In this document: in pieces, positions 1-7,230 of the stretch
How the letters are laid out: every line of letters begins with the position of its first letter
How positions within the stretch are numbered: position 1 is the first letter of the stretch
Source: Candidatus Sabulitectum sp.
Lineage (GTDB): Bacteria; Fermentibacterota; Fermentibacteria; Fermentibacterales; JCC-6
DNA: 10,537 bases
Assembly: GCA_029940175.1 (NCBI GenBank)
Contig: JAOZRM010000109.1
Coordinates: forward strand, 1 to 10,537
Direction: 5' to 3'
The notes under the pieces: model-generated
Seen by the model: the letters and a program-made list of their open reading frames with translations, nothing else
The model's database searches: none
Told to the model about the DNA's origin: nothing
Translations under genes and position numbers: made by a program

Positions 1-1
1 T

Positions 2-1288
2 CATGGTAATGAGATCCTTATGCTTGCCGGGCGAAGAGGAGTGCCAGATTCTCCGTTTACTGCTCCGGAAGTTCAGAATTCCAGACCTTCAGATCCCAGA
101 AGTGATGTTTCGGCCATTGGATCTTTTCTTTTCCGCCTGGTAGCGGGAACTGATGTACGGGAAGGCCAGTTTCAAGCCTGGGAGAAACTTGACTCTTCTT
201 TTCAGGCAGTAATTACTGATATGGTGGCGGCACTTCCTGTGAACAGACCCAACGGTCTTCGGGTTGTTGGGACGATCCTTGACAATCTAACCACTGGAAT
301 CCATGAGCAGATTGATGCTGACATTGCTCAAGAAGATTCCCTTTTTGCAAAACCGGACAGTATCACCGGCAGTAGTACAGTTGTTTCCGGCAGAAGTAAG
401 AAAATTTACTGGATTGTTGGTTCTGTTGCAGTTCTTGTAGCAGCTTACTTTGCTATGACCTCTTCAGGTTTACCCTCTGACCGGGATGTTCCGTTTGAAC
501 CTGTCTTTGTGGATAGTATCGTTGATGAATCAGATGAGGTTGTATCACCATGGGTGGAGGATTCTCTGCCGGTATTAGAGAACATAGATTCTACTTTTGC
601 TGATGTTCTTCCAGAGGACACAGCCAGGGTCTGGATATCCAACTGTACGGGAGTACCGGATCTTGAGCTGGAATTTCGATCCGGACCGGCAAGAGATTAT
701 TCTTACGTGTACCCTATGTCCGGTACCAGTAATCGACAGTCTTCTCTTATTCTAGTAAGACGGTCAGACCCAAATGTTTCTGTCACAGGATCTCCTCTTG
801 GGCAGGCAGCATTCAGCCTTGCTGATACAATGTTTACAGTTAAACCAGTGGATCTGACCATTTTGCTTGGTACAGACTTGAACTACTCGGGAATCAACAG
901 CCAGTTTCTTCATCAACCGGTAGCTCCGTCCGGTACACTCTTTGTTGACGTTGTTAATCACGGTATTCAGTATACTCTGGACGACATGGGGGCAGCCGCC
1001 TGGGTTGCAAGCAGGATAGACGGAAGAGCATGCGATATTGATGGAGTGGAGTGGTTGATCTCAGTAAGTGATATCCGTGACGCAGATCACTTCAGTGAGG
1101 AGATAGGAATCCCTGAGTTACTTGAGGAAACTCTTTTCCTTAAGAGACAGAATAATCTTCCAGCTACCACTCTTGAGATTCTGCTCAGACAGCTCTTTCA
1201 AGCATTACCTCCAGCTTCGAATTTCCCTATGGAAGCGATTCCTGTGCCCGATATACACATACTTATGGGTAGCCCTTCTCGGGGTTGA
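2..1288 (+). CDS. Ser/Thr protein kinase-like receptor, 5'-truncated (kinase C-lobe, one TM, two LytR_C-like domains)
   Basis: The frame is open from base 2, so the gene starts upstream. Residues below are numbered from the first Met at base 20, which is only an internal Met. The start looks like the end of a Hanks-type kinase domain: GVPDSPFTAPE (about 7-17) resembles the P+1 loop and APE motif, SDVSAIG (28-34) the DVYSLG motif of subdomain IX, and NRP (75-77) the subdomain XI arginine. The HRD and DFG motifs lie outside the window or are degenerate, so activity cannot be judged. A hydrophobic stretch (129-147) after RSKK predicts one membrane helix with the kinase inside. After an acidic linker, 202-287 resembles a LytR_C domain (NCTGVPDL near its start, DLTILLGTDL at its end). 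Residues 306-418 look like a second, diverged copy ending PDIHILMG. Both are unusual sensor domains for a kinase. Kinase assignment is fairly sure; the LytR_C assignment is by eye. Confidence 0.75.
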   Translation, partial: HGNEILMLAGRRGVPDSPFTAPEVQNSRPSDPRSDVSAIGSFLFRLVAGTDVREGQFQAWEKLDSSFQAVITDMVAALPVNRPNGLRVVGTILDNLTTGIHEQIDADIAQEDSLFAKPDSITGSSTVVSGRSKKIYWIVGSVAVLVAAYFAMTSSGLPSDRDVPFEPVFVDSIVDESDEVVSPWVEDSLPVLENIDSTFADVLPEDTARVWISNCTGVPDLELEFRSGPARDYSYVYPMSGTSNRQSSLILVRRSDPNVSVTGSPLGQAAFSLADTMFTVKPVDLTILLGTDLNYSGINSQFLHQPVAPSGTLFVDVVNHGIQYTLDDMGAAAWVASRIDGRACDIDGVEWLISVSDIRDADHFSEEIGIPELLEETLFLKRQNNLPATTLEILLRQLFQALPPASNFPMEAIPVPDIHILMGSPSRG

Positions 1289-1313
1289 CGAAAAACACAT
1301 TTAATGCTATAAT
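1285..1313 (+). promoter_or_regulatory. sigma70-type promoter for the carD-hflX operon
   Basis: TTGACG at 1285-1290 (5 of 6 matches to the -35 consensus) and TATAAT at 1308-1313 (6 of 6) are separated by exactly 17 bp. Transcription would start near 1320, giving a leader of about 20 nt before the GTG at 1342. The -35 box overlaps the TGA stop of the kinase gene (1286-1288). The downstream block can therefore be transcribed independently of the kinase gene while also receiving read-through from it. Confidence 0.82.
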
Positions 1314-1330
1314 CCCCGACCATTTCCATC

Positions 1331-1337
1331 AGGGAGG
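1331..1337 (+). promoter_or_regulatory. ribosome binding site fixing the carD GTG start
   Basis: AGGGAGG lies 4 bases before GTG 1342, slightly close but strongly purine-rich. The alternative TTG at 1285 has no such site and is itself the -35 box of the promoter. The site therefore favours GTG 1342. Confidence 0.75.
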
Positions 1338-1341
1338 CCTT

Positions 1342-1839
1342 GTGCAGTATTCGATTAATGACAAAGTTGTTCATCCATATCATGGTGCAGGTGTTATCAC
1401 CGATATCTGCATGAAAGATATCTCAGGAAGCATGGTTAACTGCGTGGTTATCACGCTGTCCGGAGGTAGAGCCGGAATATTACTTCCAGCGTCTTCTGTG
1501 GGAGAATCCGGTCTTAGGAGGGTGTCTTCCAAGAAAGACATTGATAATGCAATGAAGGTTCTTGCCACCAGTGGAGAGGAGCTTCCAAAAGACTGGCGAA
1601 GACGAATTGATGTTCTTAAGGAACGAGTTAATTCCGGTGATCCACAGGTAATAGCAACAGCAATCAGAGATGTTCTCGCCAGATCTTCTATTACTAAAAT
1701 GAATCCTTCCGAGAAGCGGGTCTTGAACGAAGCAATTGTTGTTTTTGCCGGGGAGCTTTCGCTTGTGAGGATGGTCTCTTTGGATTCCGCAAAAAAGCAA
1801 ATTCATAACAAGGTACTTGGAAAGAAAACCACTTCCTGA
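1342..1839 (+). CDS. carD: CarD-family transcriptional regulator (RNA polymerase-binding)
   Basis: This is a 165-aa protein of the CarD/CdnL type. Such proteins bind the RNA polymerase beta subunit and act on open-complex stability at promoters, including those of rRNA genes. The N-terminal RID/Tudor-like domain (about 1-60) opens with the typical INDKVVHPYHGAGVI and ends with LLPASSVGESGLR. Residues 61-160 form the helical DNA-binding domain, with LPKDWRRR (81-88), an SGD turn (98-100), NPSEKRVLNEA (121-131) and GELSLV. Trp85 matches the tryptophan known in M. tuberculosis CarD to wedge into the upstream edge of the transcription bubble. The length (about 160 aa) is normal. The GTG start was chosen because it has an RBS, begins right at the conserved domain, and lies downstream of a strong promoter. 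The stop overlaps the hflX start (TGATG), so the two genes are probably translationally coupled. Confidence 0.93.
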   Translation: MQYSINDKVVHPYHGAGVITDICMKDISGSMVNCVVITLSGGRAGILLPASSVGESGLRRVSSKKDIDNAMKVLATSGEELPKDWRRRIDVLKERVNSGDPQVIATAIRDVLARSSITKMNPSEKRVLNEAIVVFAGELSLVRMVSLDSAKKQIHNKVLGKKTTS

Positions 1840-3155
1840 TGTCCAACCATCAGACTCTCTTCAGAACTGTCACCAATGAAGTACTGGAGCGTGTGCTTCT
1901 TGTTTCTGTTGCCCTTCACGGTAAGGATATAGATACTTCCGGCATTTTGGAGATGACCCGTCTGGTGGAAAGCGCCGGCGGAGAAATCGTTCACAAGATC
2001 AGTCAGAAAAGAAACAGACCTGACGGTGGTTTTTTTGTAGGCAAAGGCAAGGCTGAGCAGATCGCCGCGGATGCAGAGAATCTTGGGCTGACCACAATTG
2101 TTTTCAATCACAATCTCAGCCCCGGCCAGGTGAACAGGCTTGAGGAAACCACCAAATGCAAGATTATTGACAGAACAGAGCTTATTCTGGCAATCTTTGC
2201 TGTTCAGGCAAGAACTCCTCAAGCAAAGCTGAGAATTGAACTGGCTCAGCTTGGATACATGCTTCCCAGACTTTCTGGAATGTGGCACCATCTTGACCGG
2301 CTTGGTGCCGGAATTGGAACCAGGGGCCCGGGAGAGACCCAGCTTGAAGTGGACAGACGCAGAGCTAGAGCACGGATGGCCACACTTGAGCGGAAACTTG
2401 ATTCTCTTGATGCAGGGGCTAAAGTAAGACACAGCAGACGCGAAGGCATGTTCTCTGTGGCATTGGCAGGTTATACCAACGCCGGGAAAAGTACCCTCTT
2501 AAACAAGCTGTGTGGTGCCGACGTTCATTCCGAGGATAGACTTTTCGCAACATTGGATACCACTTCAAGAAGGCTTGAATTACCTGAGGGCGGATCGGTT
2601 ATTGTAAGTGATACTGTGGGATTTATAGAGAAACTTCCCAAATCTCTTCTTTCAAGTTTCAGATCCACACTGGATGTGGTGTGCGAAGCTGATCTTATCC
2701 TGTTGGTGGCTGATACTGCCGATCCAGACAAACTGGTCAAGTTATCCACCGTTACAGAAACCCTTGAAAAAATAGATGCCGGATCCATTGACAGAGTAAC
2801 AGTATGGAACAAGTGCGATCTTACTGAAGCATCTGGTAGTGGTGAGCTTTCAGTATCCGGAATTACTGGAGAAGGTATAGAGCAGCTTGTTCATTTTATA
2901 CAGACGAAGAGAAGAGAAGCCCTTGCGTGGTGTAGGGTAACGATAAATATTTGCAGTGGAGATTTGGATTACTGGATCAGAACCAACAGCATTGTGGATA
3001 GTTTCGTCAGGGATGACAATACAGGAGCTGTAGAGATTGTCTGTGGACTGTATCTTGGGCTGAATCACCTGAAAAAGAAACTTGGCAGTAGCTCGTCAAG
3101 CTGGAATGTTGAGTCATTGCCTGCATACTGTGAATTTGAGAGGGGAACGATATAA
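1839..3155 (+). CDS. hflX: GTPase HflX (ribosome-associated, ribosome-splitting)
   Basis: This 438-aa protein belongs to the HflX family of TRAFAC GTPases, which bind the 50S subunit and split stalled or stress-inactivated 70S ribosomes. The N-terminal domain (about 15-150) carries the family's GGFFVGKGKAEQI and FNHNLSPGQ stretches. The glycine-rich linker GAGIGTRGPGETQLE (156-170) and the Arg-rich helix after it are HflX signatures. The G domain is intact: G1 GYTNAGKST (211-219), G2 FATLDTT (236-242), G3 DTVGFI (258-263), G4 NKCD (324-327), G5-like SGITGEG (340-346). The length matches E. coli HflX (about 426 aa). The start overlaps the carD stop by one base and has only a weak RBS (GGAAAG, well upstream), so coupling to carD is likely. 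No hfq gene is adjacent, unlike in E. coli. Confidence 0.96.
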   Translation: MSNHQTLFRTVTNEVLERVLLVSVALHGKDIDTSGILEMTRLVESAGGEIVHKISQKRNRPDGGFFVGKGKAEQIAADAENLGLTTIVFNHNLSPGQVNRLEETTKCKIIDRTELILAIFAVQARTPQAKLRIELAQLGYMLPRLSGMWHHLDRLGAGIGTRGPGETQLEVDRRRARARMATLERKLDSLDAGAKVRHSRREGMFSVALAGYTNAGKSTLLNKLCGADVHSEDRLFATLDTTSRRLELPEGGSVIVSDTVGFIEKLPKSLLSSFRSTLDVVCEADLILLVADTADPDKLVKLSTVTETLEKIDAGSIDRVTVWNKCDLTEASGSGELSVSGITGEGIEQLVHFIQTKRREALAWCRVTINICSGDLDYWIRTNSIVDSFVRDDNTGAVEIVCGLYLGLNHLKKKLGSSSSSWNVESLPAYCEFERGTI

Positions 3156-3586
3156 TGTCTACTGTGGAAAAAGCCATGGAGAGGTTGTCCGGTAGAATGA
3201 GTACCCTTGATGGTCTTCATAAGAGGGGAATCGTTACAGGAGATCTTTTGCGCAAACAGATAAAATCACTGCTTAGTTCAAGGGATGCCCATAGTATTTA
3301 CAATCAGTATGTTGAATCAGAGAAAAAAGCAATCAAAATACTTAACCGTCTTGAGGATCCTATCGTGTGGCGTGAACTATTTACCAAGAACAGAGATGAG
3401 CGGGAAAGCGTTTTCTATGAAGCACTTGAAAACATCATGAATTCTTCTGAGGATAACAGGGGGCGAATTCTTCAAATGCTACAGCTTGCATGTCTGCCTT
3501 TTTACTCAGGTTTTCTTCCTTTGAACACTCTCAAAAAGAAGGATACTGCCAACGTTAAACCCAGCAGAGTCAGTGTCCTGGATTAA
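3155..3586 (+). CDS. hypothetical helical protein between hflX and a flippase-like gene
   Basis: I do not recognise this 143-aa protein. It is rich in charged residues and should be almost wholly helical, soluble and cytoplasmic, with no signal peptide or membrane segment. Visible points are an N-terminal helix with a possible short coiled coil (about 1-50), a central segment with many Glu/Lys/Arg (50-95), and a more hydrophobic patch (about 105-125, with Cys, Pro, Phe and Leu). A basic, probably flexible tail follows. The ATG shares its A with the hflX TAA stop, and GAGGGG lies about 9 bases upstream, a good RBS. Its stop again overlaps the next ATG. That arrangement, together with an uninterrupted 143-codon frame, argues for a real gene in the operon. 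No function is proposed. Confidence 0.75.
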   Translation: MSTVEKAMERLSGRMSTLDGLHKRGIVTGDLLRKQIKSLLSSRDAHSIYNQYVESEKKAIKILNRLEDPIVWRELFTKNRDERESVFYEALENIMNSSEDNRGRILQMLQLACLPFYSGFLPLNTLKKKDTANVKPSRVSVLD

Positions 3587-4593
3587 TGCTTAAAGGTCTT
3601 AAGGGTCGGATCGTTGCCATCTTTGGTGCTTTGTTCATAGTTGTATCCATGTGGTTTCTTGGTCGATCTCTACTCGATGGTGTTCACGAAGCTGGCGGTG
3701 TTCAGAACCTTCTTCATTTTAACATTCCTTTGTTCCTTGCCGCATCGGTGATAATGGCAATTCACCTGACTCTGGCAGGTTACACCTGGACGCTGGTAAC
3801 TGACACTGCCGGAGGACGACTGGGATTCCGAAAGGGTTTTGCAATTCATTTTCTCTCCCAGGTAGGCAAGTATGTCCCGGGGAAGGTCTGGGCTGCAATG
3901 GGTAAGTTCTCATTAAGCCGAAACAGTGGTCTTTCCACTGCCCAGACCAGTCAGGGGCTTGTACTGGAGACAGTATTTATTGTTCTCGGCTGTCTTATTA
4001 CCACAATTCCTCTTATCCCTGTAAGTGCCACAGATGCAGGTCTTGGCGTGGGAGCAGGAATGACGCTTGCAGTTGGGCTGGCGGTTATTCTCCTGGGAGC
4101 AACCCATCCGGCAGTATTTCGAAAGCTTACTGGGCTTATAGCAAAGGTGATGAAAGCCAATCACACCATTAGAGAGTGTTCTTTTTCCGAAATGCTACGC
4201 ATTCTACCAGTTTACATTGCAGTATTTTTATTCCTGGGCGGAGCTTACTGGCTGATGTGCCTGTCTTTCGGGTTGAAGATGCCACTTTTTCCAGGTGTAT
4301 TCATCTATCCCGCTGCTATGGGTATTGGTTATCTTGCCATATTTTCTCCAGGCGGACTTGGAGCAAGAGAACTAACCACAGTATGGCTGGTCCACCTTAT
4401 TGTTCCTGATTGCGAGCCAGGCCTTGCAGAACTGACAGCTATTGTTGCAAGATTATGGATTACAGCAGGTGAGGCAATTGCATTCGGTATTTCTTTCCCG
4501 CTGTACGGAGTAACTTTTTCTTCTCTGAAAATGATCCTTACCGGGACTGAATCATCTCACGGAAACATCGCTCAGGGAGATGAAGGGCAGTAG
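3586..4593 (+). CDS. flippase-like / lysylphosphatidylglycerol synthase TM-domain family protein (UPF0104)
   Basis: This 335-aa integral membrane protein belongs to the UPF0104/LPG_synthase_TM family, often annotated as flippase-like because the homologous half of MprF moves lysyl-phosphatidylglycerol across the membrane. Family marks are GKYVPGKVW (94-102), the E in the following helix (E128), and SPGGLGARE (254-262). Hydrophobic stretches near 8-26, 47-70, 124-144, 152-171, 206-228, 236-254 and 282-308 suggest seven to eight helices. The MprF catalytic C-terminal domain is absent, so no lipid aminoacylation is predicted. The substrate is unknown; many relatives sit beside glycan or lipid genes, but none is seen here. 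The ATG overlaps the upstream TAA, and no clear RBS is visible, so coupling is likely. The last 14 codons run into the oppositely oriented tldE. Confidence 0.85.
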   Translation: MLKGLKGRIVAIFGALFIVVSMWFLGRSLLDGVHEAGGVQNLLHFNIPLFLAASVIMAIHLTLAGYTWTLVTDTAGGRLGFRKGFAIHFLSQVGKYVPGKVWAAMGKFSLSRNSGLSTAQTSQGLVLETVFIVLGCLITTIPLIPVSATDAGLGVGAGMTLAVGLAVILLGATHPAVFRKLTGLIAKVMKANHTIRECSFSEMLRILPVYIAVFLFLGGAYWLMCLSFGLKMPLFPGVFIYPAAMGIGYLAIFSPGGLGARELTTVWLVHLIVPDCEPGLAELTAIVARLWITAGEAIAFGISFPLYGVTFSSLKMILTGTESSHGNIAQGDEGQ

Positions 4594-5856
4594 ATCTGTC
4601 CCGATTCTGTATTGTCTGCTACCGACGGCAGTAACTTTTGACAGAGCATTATACACGTTACCATTAAGAATGCAGCCATTGTAGTAGCCTTGTATTTCTC
4701 CTCGTCTGAACAGGTAAACCCGACCACAATCAAGAGTGAAGCTGCCGGATGCTGCATTGCCTCCACCAGCGGAAAGAATGCTGGTTACAAGTATCCCGGA
4801 TCCCGTTTCAGCCAGAGTATTCACTGAACCATCCATGGCAGGATCAACAGTCAGATTTGTGCATACAGGCTTTGAGTGCTCTCCAAGGTTTCTACCGCTG
4901 CTGCCGGTGGATTCAGTTTTACATTCAGCTGCTGAGCCAAGGTCGTGGAGAAAGCCGGTAAAAATACCATCTTCAAACAGGGTTTTGTCCTGTGTGGGGA
5001 TGCCTTCACTATCAAATGGAGCCGATGCAGCTCCACTGTTCAGCAGTGGCAGATCTCTTACGGTCAGTTGATTTCCCAGTATCTGCTTCCCTTCCATTCC
5101 CGACAGAGGAGATGCTCCCTCTGCCTGGAGTTTGCCGCTGACACCTGCCTTTACCGCCTGAAGCAGCAGAGAGAAAGCAGCAGGGGAGAATACGACATTT
5201 TTTCTGCCAACAGCAGTGTGCGAATTGAGTTCCCCGGTGTGCAGGGGAAGCATGAGCATTTCAAGAACATCATTCATTACAGGCAGAGAGTCTGTGGTGC
5301 TCAGAAAGTAGCCTGATTGAAGCAGACCTGAGTCTGATGGAAGGGTAACTGAGAATCTGGAGGAGATAGTTGCTTTCGTATAAGACCCCCTTAACCCGCA
5401 GGAGTTCATGATCACGAAAGAGTCTCTGCTCCATTGTACTCTGGCTGACAAGGCAGCATGAGGATGTATCCTGCTTATTTCAGTTTGCAGAGTATTCAGA
5501 TAGCTGTGAACCTTATCTTCGGCGATTGCCTTGAAGTTACCGGGAATCGACGGCAGTGGTTCCGGGGAAGTTTCCGGGAAACTGAACATTGCTTTCGGTC
5601 CGTATCTGCAACTTCCTATTGTTTTATCCACCATGCGAAAAGGATCAATCATGCCCCATTCACCGGAGACACCCATTTTTCCATTCCTGATCATTCTTAG
5701 TCCCCAGCCTGTTCTTGTCCCTGAACTGGGGATACTTCTTGCCGGGTTGAACTCAAGACTTTCATAAATGCGTTTAACTCCGGTAACCTCTGCCTCAGAG
5801 GATACTTTTTCACAGGCCACCAGTATCTCTGAACCGCTCATTAAGGCTTCATGCAT
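4552..5856 (-). CDS. tldE: TldE/PmbA-family metalloprotease-like subunit
   Basis: This 434-aa protein of the TldD/PmbA (peptidase U62/M103) family is the TldE-type partner. In E. coli, TldD and TldE (PmbA) form a heterodimer that degrades unfolded peptides and removes the leader of microcin B17, with TldD holding the metal. The window protein shows PmbA marks: FDSEGIPTQ (281-289), EDGIFTGFLHDLGSA (295-309), STGSSGR (316-322) and a C-terminal LNGNVYNALSKVTAVG (397-412). The place of the zinc motif reads VVFSPAAFSLLLQAV (221-235), with no HExxxH, as expected for TldE. The ATG shares its A with the tldD TGA stop (TGATG). The C-terminus has normal family length, so the 42-bp overlap with the convergent flippase gene is probably due to an extended tail of the flippase rather than a tldE read-through. 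Confidence 0.92.
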   Translation of the reverse strand: MHEALMSGSEILVACEKVSSEAEVTGVKRIYESLEFNPARSIPSSGTRTGWGLRMIRNGKMGVSGEWGMIDPFRMVDKTIGSCRYGPKAMFSFPETSPEPLPSIPGNFKAIAEDKVHSYLNTLQTEISRIHPHAALSARVQWSRDSFVIMNSCGLRGSYTKATISSRFSVTLPSDSGLLQSGYFLSTTDSLPVMNDVLEMLMLPLHTGELNSHTAVGRKNVVFSPAAFSLLLQAVKAGVSGKLQAEGASPLSGMEGKQILGNQLTVRDLPLLNSGAASAPFDSEGIPTQDKTLFEDGIFTGFLHDLGSAAECKTESTGSSGRNLGEHSKPVCTNLTVDPAMDGSVNTLAETGSGILVTSILSAGGGNAASGSFTLDCGRVYLFRRGEIQGYYNGCILNGNVYNALSKVTAVGSRQYRIGTDLLPFISLSDVSVR

Positions 5857-7217
5857 CAGCTTACCTGCATATCTGAAATAAGTATGTGTGGGCCGCCATA
5901 GGCCACGGCGATAGGGCTGCTTCCCATTCTGGAACAGCCGGACAAACTGCCGGATAGTTGCAGGTCATCACCGATATCCAGAATGGATCCAAGTACATCA
6001 GTGACTTTGCCGGATATCATCATTGGAGTTAAGGGTTTGTGTATAACTCCATTTCTAACTTTCCAGACTTCCTGTACAGCGATACTGAATCTGTCCATAT
6101 CTGTTGCTCCACCCATGAAACCCTTTAGATAAAGACCATCATCAAGATGCATGGTCAGTTTGTCCAGTGGAGTTGTACCCGGTTCCATGTACGTGCAGGT
6201 CATTCGGGCTTCTGGAACTCCACCTGGCTCTGAGATCCTGGCGTTACCGGTTGGGATGGCATCATTTCTTGCAGCGGTTCCCATTGTATGCAGCCAGTTG
6301 ATTATTCTGCCTGATGAAACCAACTGTGTTTTTGCACCAGGAGTACCCTCATCATCCCACTGCATGCTTCCCGGCTGATTCATAAGAAGGGAATCATCAA
6401 CAATATTCACACATTCCGCTCCGACTCTTAATCCTTTTCGAAGCATGTGTGCAACAGCTGGATTGTTTTCAAGAAAGTCAGCTTCTACAAGATGCCCGAA
6501 TGCTTCATGGATCATAATTCCGGTGAGCTCAGGATCCAGGATCACTCTTGATCGTCCCGGTGCTATGCAAGCTGTGGTTTTCCTCAGAAGAAGATCTTTT
6601 CCCATCTCTGCAATCTGTTTTTCTCTCCCCTTGAACCGGTCAAAAGAGCCACGGAGCGCAAGTTCATTCCGAGCCATAAGACCACCTGGAAGTACTGCCT
6701 GAACTTTCATAGATCCCAGATTTTCAATTTCTCTTACGCTGGTTCCACTGGAGTTCACTATAACGCTGTCTTTTATGATCTCCTCATAGGTTACTCTTGC
6801 AGATCCTGACGGTAGAGATGCTCCAAGGAGCTCACAGTAGTGTCGGCAGAGAAAGGACTTTTCCCGAAGTGTCACATCAGACAGAGGAACACCGTTTATG
6901 TCGTCACTGAAAGTGTCCCTGCATGCAGGCGGCAGTATTGGGAATGGCACAGGAACAGAACAGTTCTGCAAAGCTGTAGCCGCTGCCTTGTCCAGTGCAT
7001 CATGGATCTGTTCCGGGGAATCGAATTCACACATTCCCCATCTTCCAGAGATAAATGCTCTTGCAGTACCTGTAAACTGTTCTATTGGACCGGTGTTCAT
7101 GTGTGAAAGCCCGGCCTGTATTACTACAGTTTTCGAAGTATGCACAAGCCTGACCTCTGCGAAATCTGCTTCAGAACTGGCAATGGCTTTTTCTGCCAGG
7201 TCTCTGTGTTTCTGCAA
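5856..7217 (-). CDS. tldD: TldD-family zinc metalloprotease
   Basis: This 453-aa protein is the catalytic subunit of the TldD/TldE protease. The metal motif HEAFGHLVEAD sits at 237-247 (His237, Glu238, His242), matching the family HEAxGHxxExD. Cys428 in SLSGCSRMG aligns by eye with the third zinc ligand described for E. coli TldD. Other family stretches are GNARISEPGG (324-333) and LYLKGFMGGATD (362-373). The length is slightly below E. coli TldD (481 aa). The start is a TTG at 7217-7215 preceded by GAGAGG with a 7-base gap. The family N-terminus (a helix, then ADFAEVR) begins directly after it, so TTG is preferred over downstream Met codons. It lies 11 bases after the TPR gene and overlaps tldE by one base, forming a three-gene operon. 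Confidence 0.94.
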   Translation of the reverse strand: MQKHRDLAEKAIASSEADFAEVRLVHTSKTVVIQAGLSHMNTGPIEQFTGTARAFISGRWGMCEFDSPEQIHDALDKAAATALQNCSVPVPFPILPPACRDTFSDDINGVPLSDVTLREKSFLCRHYCELLGASLPSGSARVTYEEIIKDSVIVNSSGTSVREIENLGSMKVQAVLPGGLMARNELALRGSFDRFKGREKQIAEMGKDLLLRKTTACIAPGRSRVILDPELTGIMIHEAFGHLVEADFLENNPAVAHMLRKGLRVGAECVNIVDDSLLMNQPGSMQWDDEGTPGAKTQLVSSGRIINWLHTMGTAARNDAIPTGNARISEPGGVPEARMTCTYMEPGTTPLDKLTMHLDDGLYLKGFMGGATDMDRFSIAVQEVWKVRNGVIHKPLTPMMISGKVTDVLGSILDIGDDLQLSGSLSGCSRMGSSPIAVAYGGPHILISDMQVS

Positions 7218-7224
7218 GTGATTT

Positions 7225-7230
7225 CCTCTC
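7225..7230 (-). promoter_or_regulatory. ribosome binding site fixing the tldD TTG start
   Basis: Read on the minus strand, GAGAGG stands 7 bases before the TTG and overlaps the TGA stop (7231-7229) of the TPR gene. Ribosomes finishing the TPR gene would therefore stop on the tldD initiation region, which suggests coupling. Confidence 0.65.

Noticed and set aside
1285..1341. N-terminal extension of the CarD-like protein from TTG 1285
   Set aside because: The TTG is the -35 box of a near-consensus promoter, there is no RBS before it, and the conserved domain begins at the GTG at 1342, which has AGGGAGG upstream.
1803..2432. 209-codon open frame antisense to hflX
   Set aside because: It lies wholly under a strongly conserved GTPase gene, and its product is Cys- and Ser-rich without any recognisable fold. 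It is an opposite-frame shadow of hflX.
4552..4600. Bidirectional terminator between the convergent flippase and tldE genes
   Set aside because: The coding regions overlap and no GC-rich stem with T-runs is visible there.
5856..7217. RiPP (modified peptide) biosynthesis cluster around tldD/tldE
   Set aside because: No precursor-like small gene, cyclodehydratase, radical SAM enzyme or transporter lies within the window. TldD/TldE are also common housekeeping proteins.
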